Under the pieces are notes generated by a model. That model was not told the DNA's origin. It searched no databases and saw only the letters and a program-made list of their open reading frames with translations. Source: Auanema rhodensis (taxonomy: Eukaryota; Nematoda; Chromadorea; Rhabditida; Rhabditidae). Taken from it: 64,000 bases of DNA. The translations under genes and the position numbers were made by a program. The stretch covers positions 15,570,501 through 15,634,500 of the forward strand of contig OZ059899.1 in NCBI GenBank assembly GCA_964057225.1, read 5' to 3'. Shown one piece after another: positions 62,516 through 64,000 of the stretch (the stretch's first letter is position 1; each line of letters starts with the position of its first letter).

Positions 62516-63147
62516 GACGAATGAAACAATATAATTGTGTATTTACAAATTTATTAAAGCAAATAAATAAAAAAATACCCCAGAAACTGAAGGTAACACA
62601 GATTGGAAACAGATTATGCAAAAAGGCAATATTGATGCAGGCAAGTAAGAACTGCTATACCTCGCATTCCAAATCTCAAACAATAACTCTATTATTAGTA
62701 ATAAAAACAAATATAATTATCAAAAGAAATTATGCTAATTGCAAAAGTATTGCGATGTGATAATGGTTTGAGAATCTAAGCGATTCATAAGTAGGAAAGA
62801 TCCAAACGTATATCAAGATGTGGGCATTGTGGATGATAGATGATATATAACTATATAGGGTATACAATATGAAAAAGACGTGACCGCTCACATAAAAACA
62901 TGTGAAAAGGGTAAAACTATGAGAACATGCCAAAATATGAGGCAAATTAAGATATTTAATCCAATGGAATGAGATAACTAAGATAACTGAAAAGCATAAT
63001 CGCTGAGACGGAGGATACAAATGAGAATATAACCGTTTGAAGCCACGCGAACAAGTGAATAGAAAGGAGATAGAGAGGCCTGATCGACGTAGAAGGAATA
63101 AAAATATACAAACTTAATACTATGAAAGTTAAAAATTTACAATAACA
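62516..63147. other. Convergent 3' intergenic region
   Basis: Between the 3' ends of tmem-17 (+) and the partial minus-strand gene. It includes the tmem-17 polyadenylation signal at 62562-62567. Small open frames on both strands have no recognisable motif. No other feature seen. Confidence 0.6.
62562..62567 (+). terminator. Polyadenylation signal AATAAA of tmem-17
   Basis: Exact AATAAA (overlapping AAATAAATAAA) 46 bp past the tmem-17 stop. Confidence 0.65.
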
Positions 63148-64000
63148 TTATTGAGCCGCACTGGCACATTGTTTCCTTTGGAATAGAAAAGATGCGATAG
63201 CATCTACAGATTTCCTTTTCCTCTGCAAGAAAAGCCCCATTACTTAAACGCTATTGACAGTTGCATGACTTACCGAGAATTTATTGGAATCTCCTGGTGG
63301 ACTGCTTTCTTTCGAAGAATCGCTAGGGACTGGGGAGGAATCCGTCACCTACAAAATAATTCAAGATAAAAACAGGCTACTTGCTTTCAGAAACTTACGT
63401 CTTCTCCGGAACCGATGCCTGATTCGGGGCCACTGGATGTCTCCTCAGGCTCCGTCTTGACATTAAGCTCATATTTTATAGTATTATTATTATTATTATT
63501 ATTATTAGAGGCAAATAAGGACTCTAGTGGTGATGAAGCAGGAGATTCTTCCTAAACAAGCAAATTAATCAAATGCGATGAAATTTGTTGACTTACTTGT
63601 TTGATTCCGGGTAATAAGGAGAAAAGAGGAAGAAGATTAGGATTATTGAGCAAAAAGTTCTGGAGCCACTCATTTCCAAGACTTGGAGTTAAAGCAGAGG
63701 TAGCTGATGAGATGTTGGCAGAGGCGGCTTGTTGTTGATTAACCATTTGCTTGAGTAAAAGCTGAGCAACATTTGTGGCTTCCACTTTCTTCTTCGGTTG
63801 TTTCGCTGGGGGAGGGCTACTGAAGGTGTTACTTCTATTGATTAAAGATGCACCATCTTCGGTTTTCAATTCAGCTTGAGCAAGAGACCCTGCAAAGATA
63901 AGGAATTGTAAGCTTCGAGAAAGTAAAAAAGAAATAAAAGTGTAAAAGCCAAATGAACTTACCGGGAGCACGATTACTGATGGCAATTGCGCGGGCATCA
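63148..64000 (-). CDS. Partial gene: C-terminal ~210 aa of an unrecognised Ser/Pro/Asn-rich protein
   Basis: The 3' end of a gene entering from the right edge. Exons, high to low: 64000(+)-63963, 63889-63597, 63551-63399, 63348-63274, 63222-63148; all junctions GT..AG and in phase. The visible part begins DARAIAISNRAPGSLAQ, then has a basic patch KQPKKK (possible nuclear signal), a hydrophobic Asn/Leu-rich segment (WLQNFLLNNPNLLPLF), a 7-Asn run coded by AAT repeats, acidic/Ser-rich stretches with likely SUMO or regulatory motifs (LKTED, VKTEP), and a basic C-terminus starting RKRKSVDAIASFLFQRKQ. No folded domain is visible. The composition suggests the tail of a transcription factor or cofactor, but I do not recognise the family. 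The 5' part is outside the window. Confidence 0.75.
63482..63507. repeat. (ATT)n trinucleotide repeat coding a poly-Asn run
   Basis: Uninterrupted ATT triplets on the + strand, read as AAT (Asn) codons in the third-from-last exon of the minus-strand gene. A single codon is used throughout, so the repeat is likely length-polymorphic. Confidence 0.85.

Overview
This window is nuclear DNA of a nematode, most likely a rhabditid (Caenorhabditis or a relative). The evidence is AT-rich sequence, very short introns (many of 45-60 bp) ending in TTTTCAG, AG acceptors directly in front of start codons as expected for spliced-leader trans-splicing, a compact two-gene operon, and close homologs of C. elegans genes. 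I rebuilt five gene models exon by exon, checking splice signals and phase at each junction; all five keep an open frame to a plausible stop, and the model at the right edge is cut by the window.

Layout. 1-3448: pyrimidine-rich non-coding DNA with microsatellites. 3449-9013 (+): a 23-exon gene for a 1364-residue protein with 18 C2H2 zinc fingers, the architecture of the REST-like repressor SPR-4. 9663-49045: one uninterrupted tandem satellite of about 197 copies of a 200-bp monomer, more than 60% of the window. 49602-51549 (-): cytosolic glycerol-3-phosphate dehydrogenase in 10 exons. 51550-56122: AT-rich DNA without a recognisable gene. 56123-60535 (-): a probable operon, first phf-5 (SF3b spliceosome subunit PHF5A, 110 aa), then gip-1 (gamma-tubulin complex protein GCP3, 875 aa, 24 exons). 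60536-61065: a divergent promoter region that carries a perfect RFX/DAF-19 X-box. 61066-62515 (+): tmem-17, a ciliary transition-zone membrane protein (163 aa). 63148-64000 (-): the last five exons of an unrecognised, Ser/Pro/Asn-rich, probably nuclear protein.

The most unusual object is the satellite. Its monomer length is almost invariant (only three length changes seen), although many positions vary. It holds local higher-order blocks (dimers to 9-mers), subfamily zones, decayed monomers at both edges, and a perfect 15-bp dyad in nearly every copy. One deletion variant can be traced to an intermediate copy still present in the array. The best regulatory find is the X-box 41 bp upstream of the tmem-17 start codon, which ties this gene to the ciliary regulon from sequence alone.

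Gene identities rest on protein motifs read by eye and on family knowledge; no database search was run.
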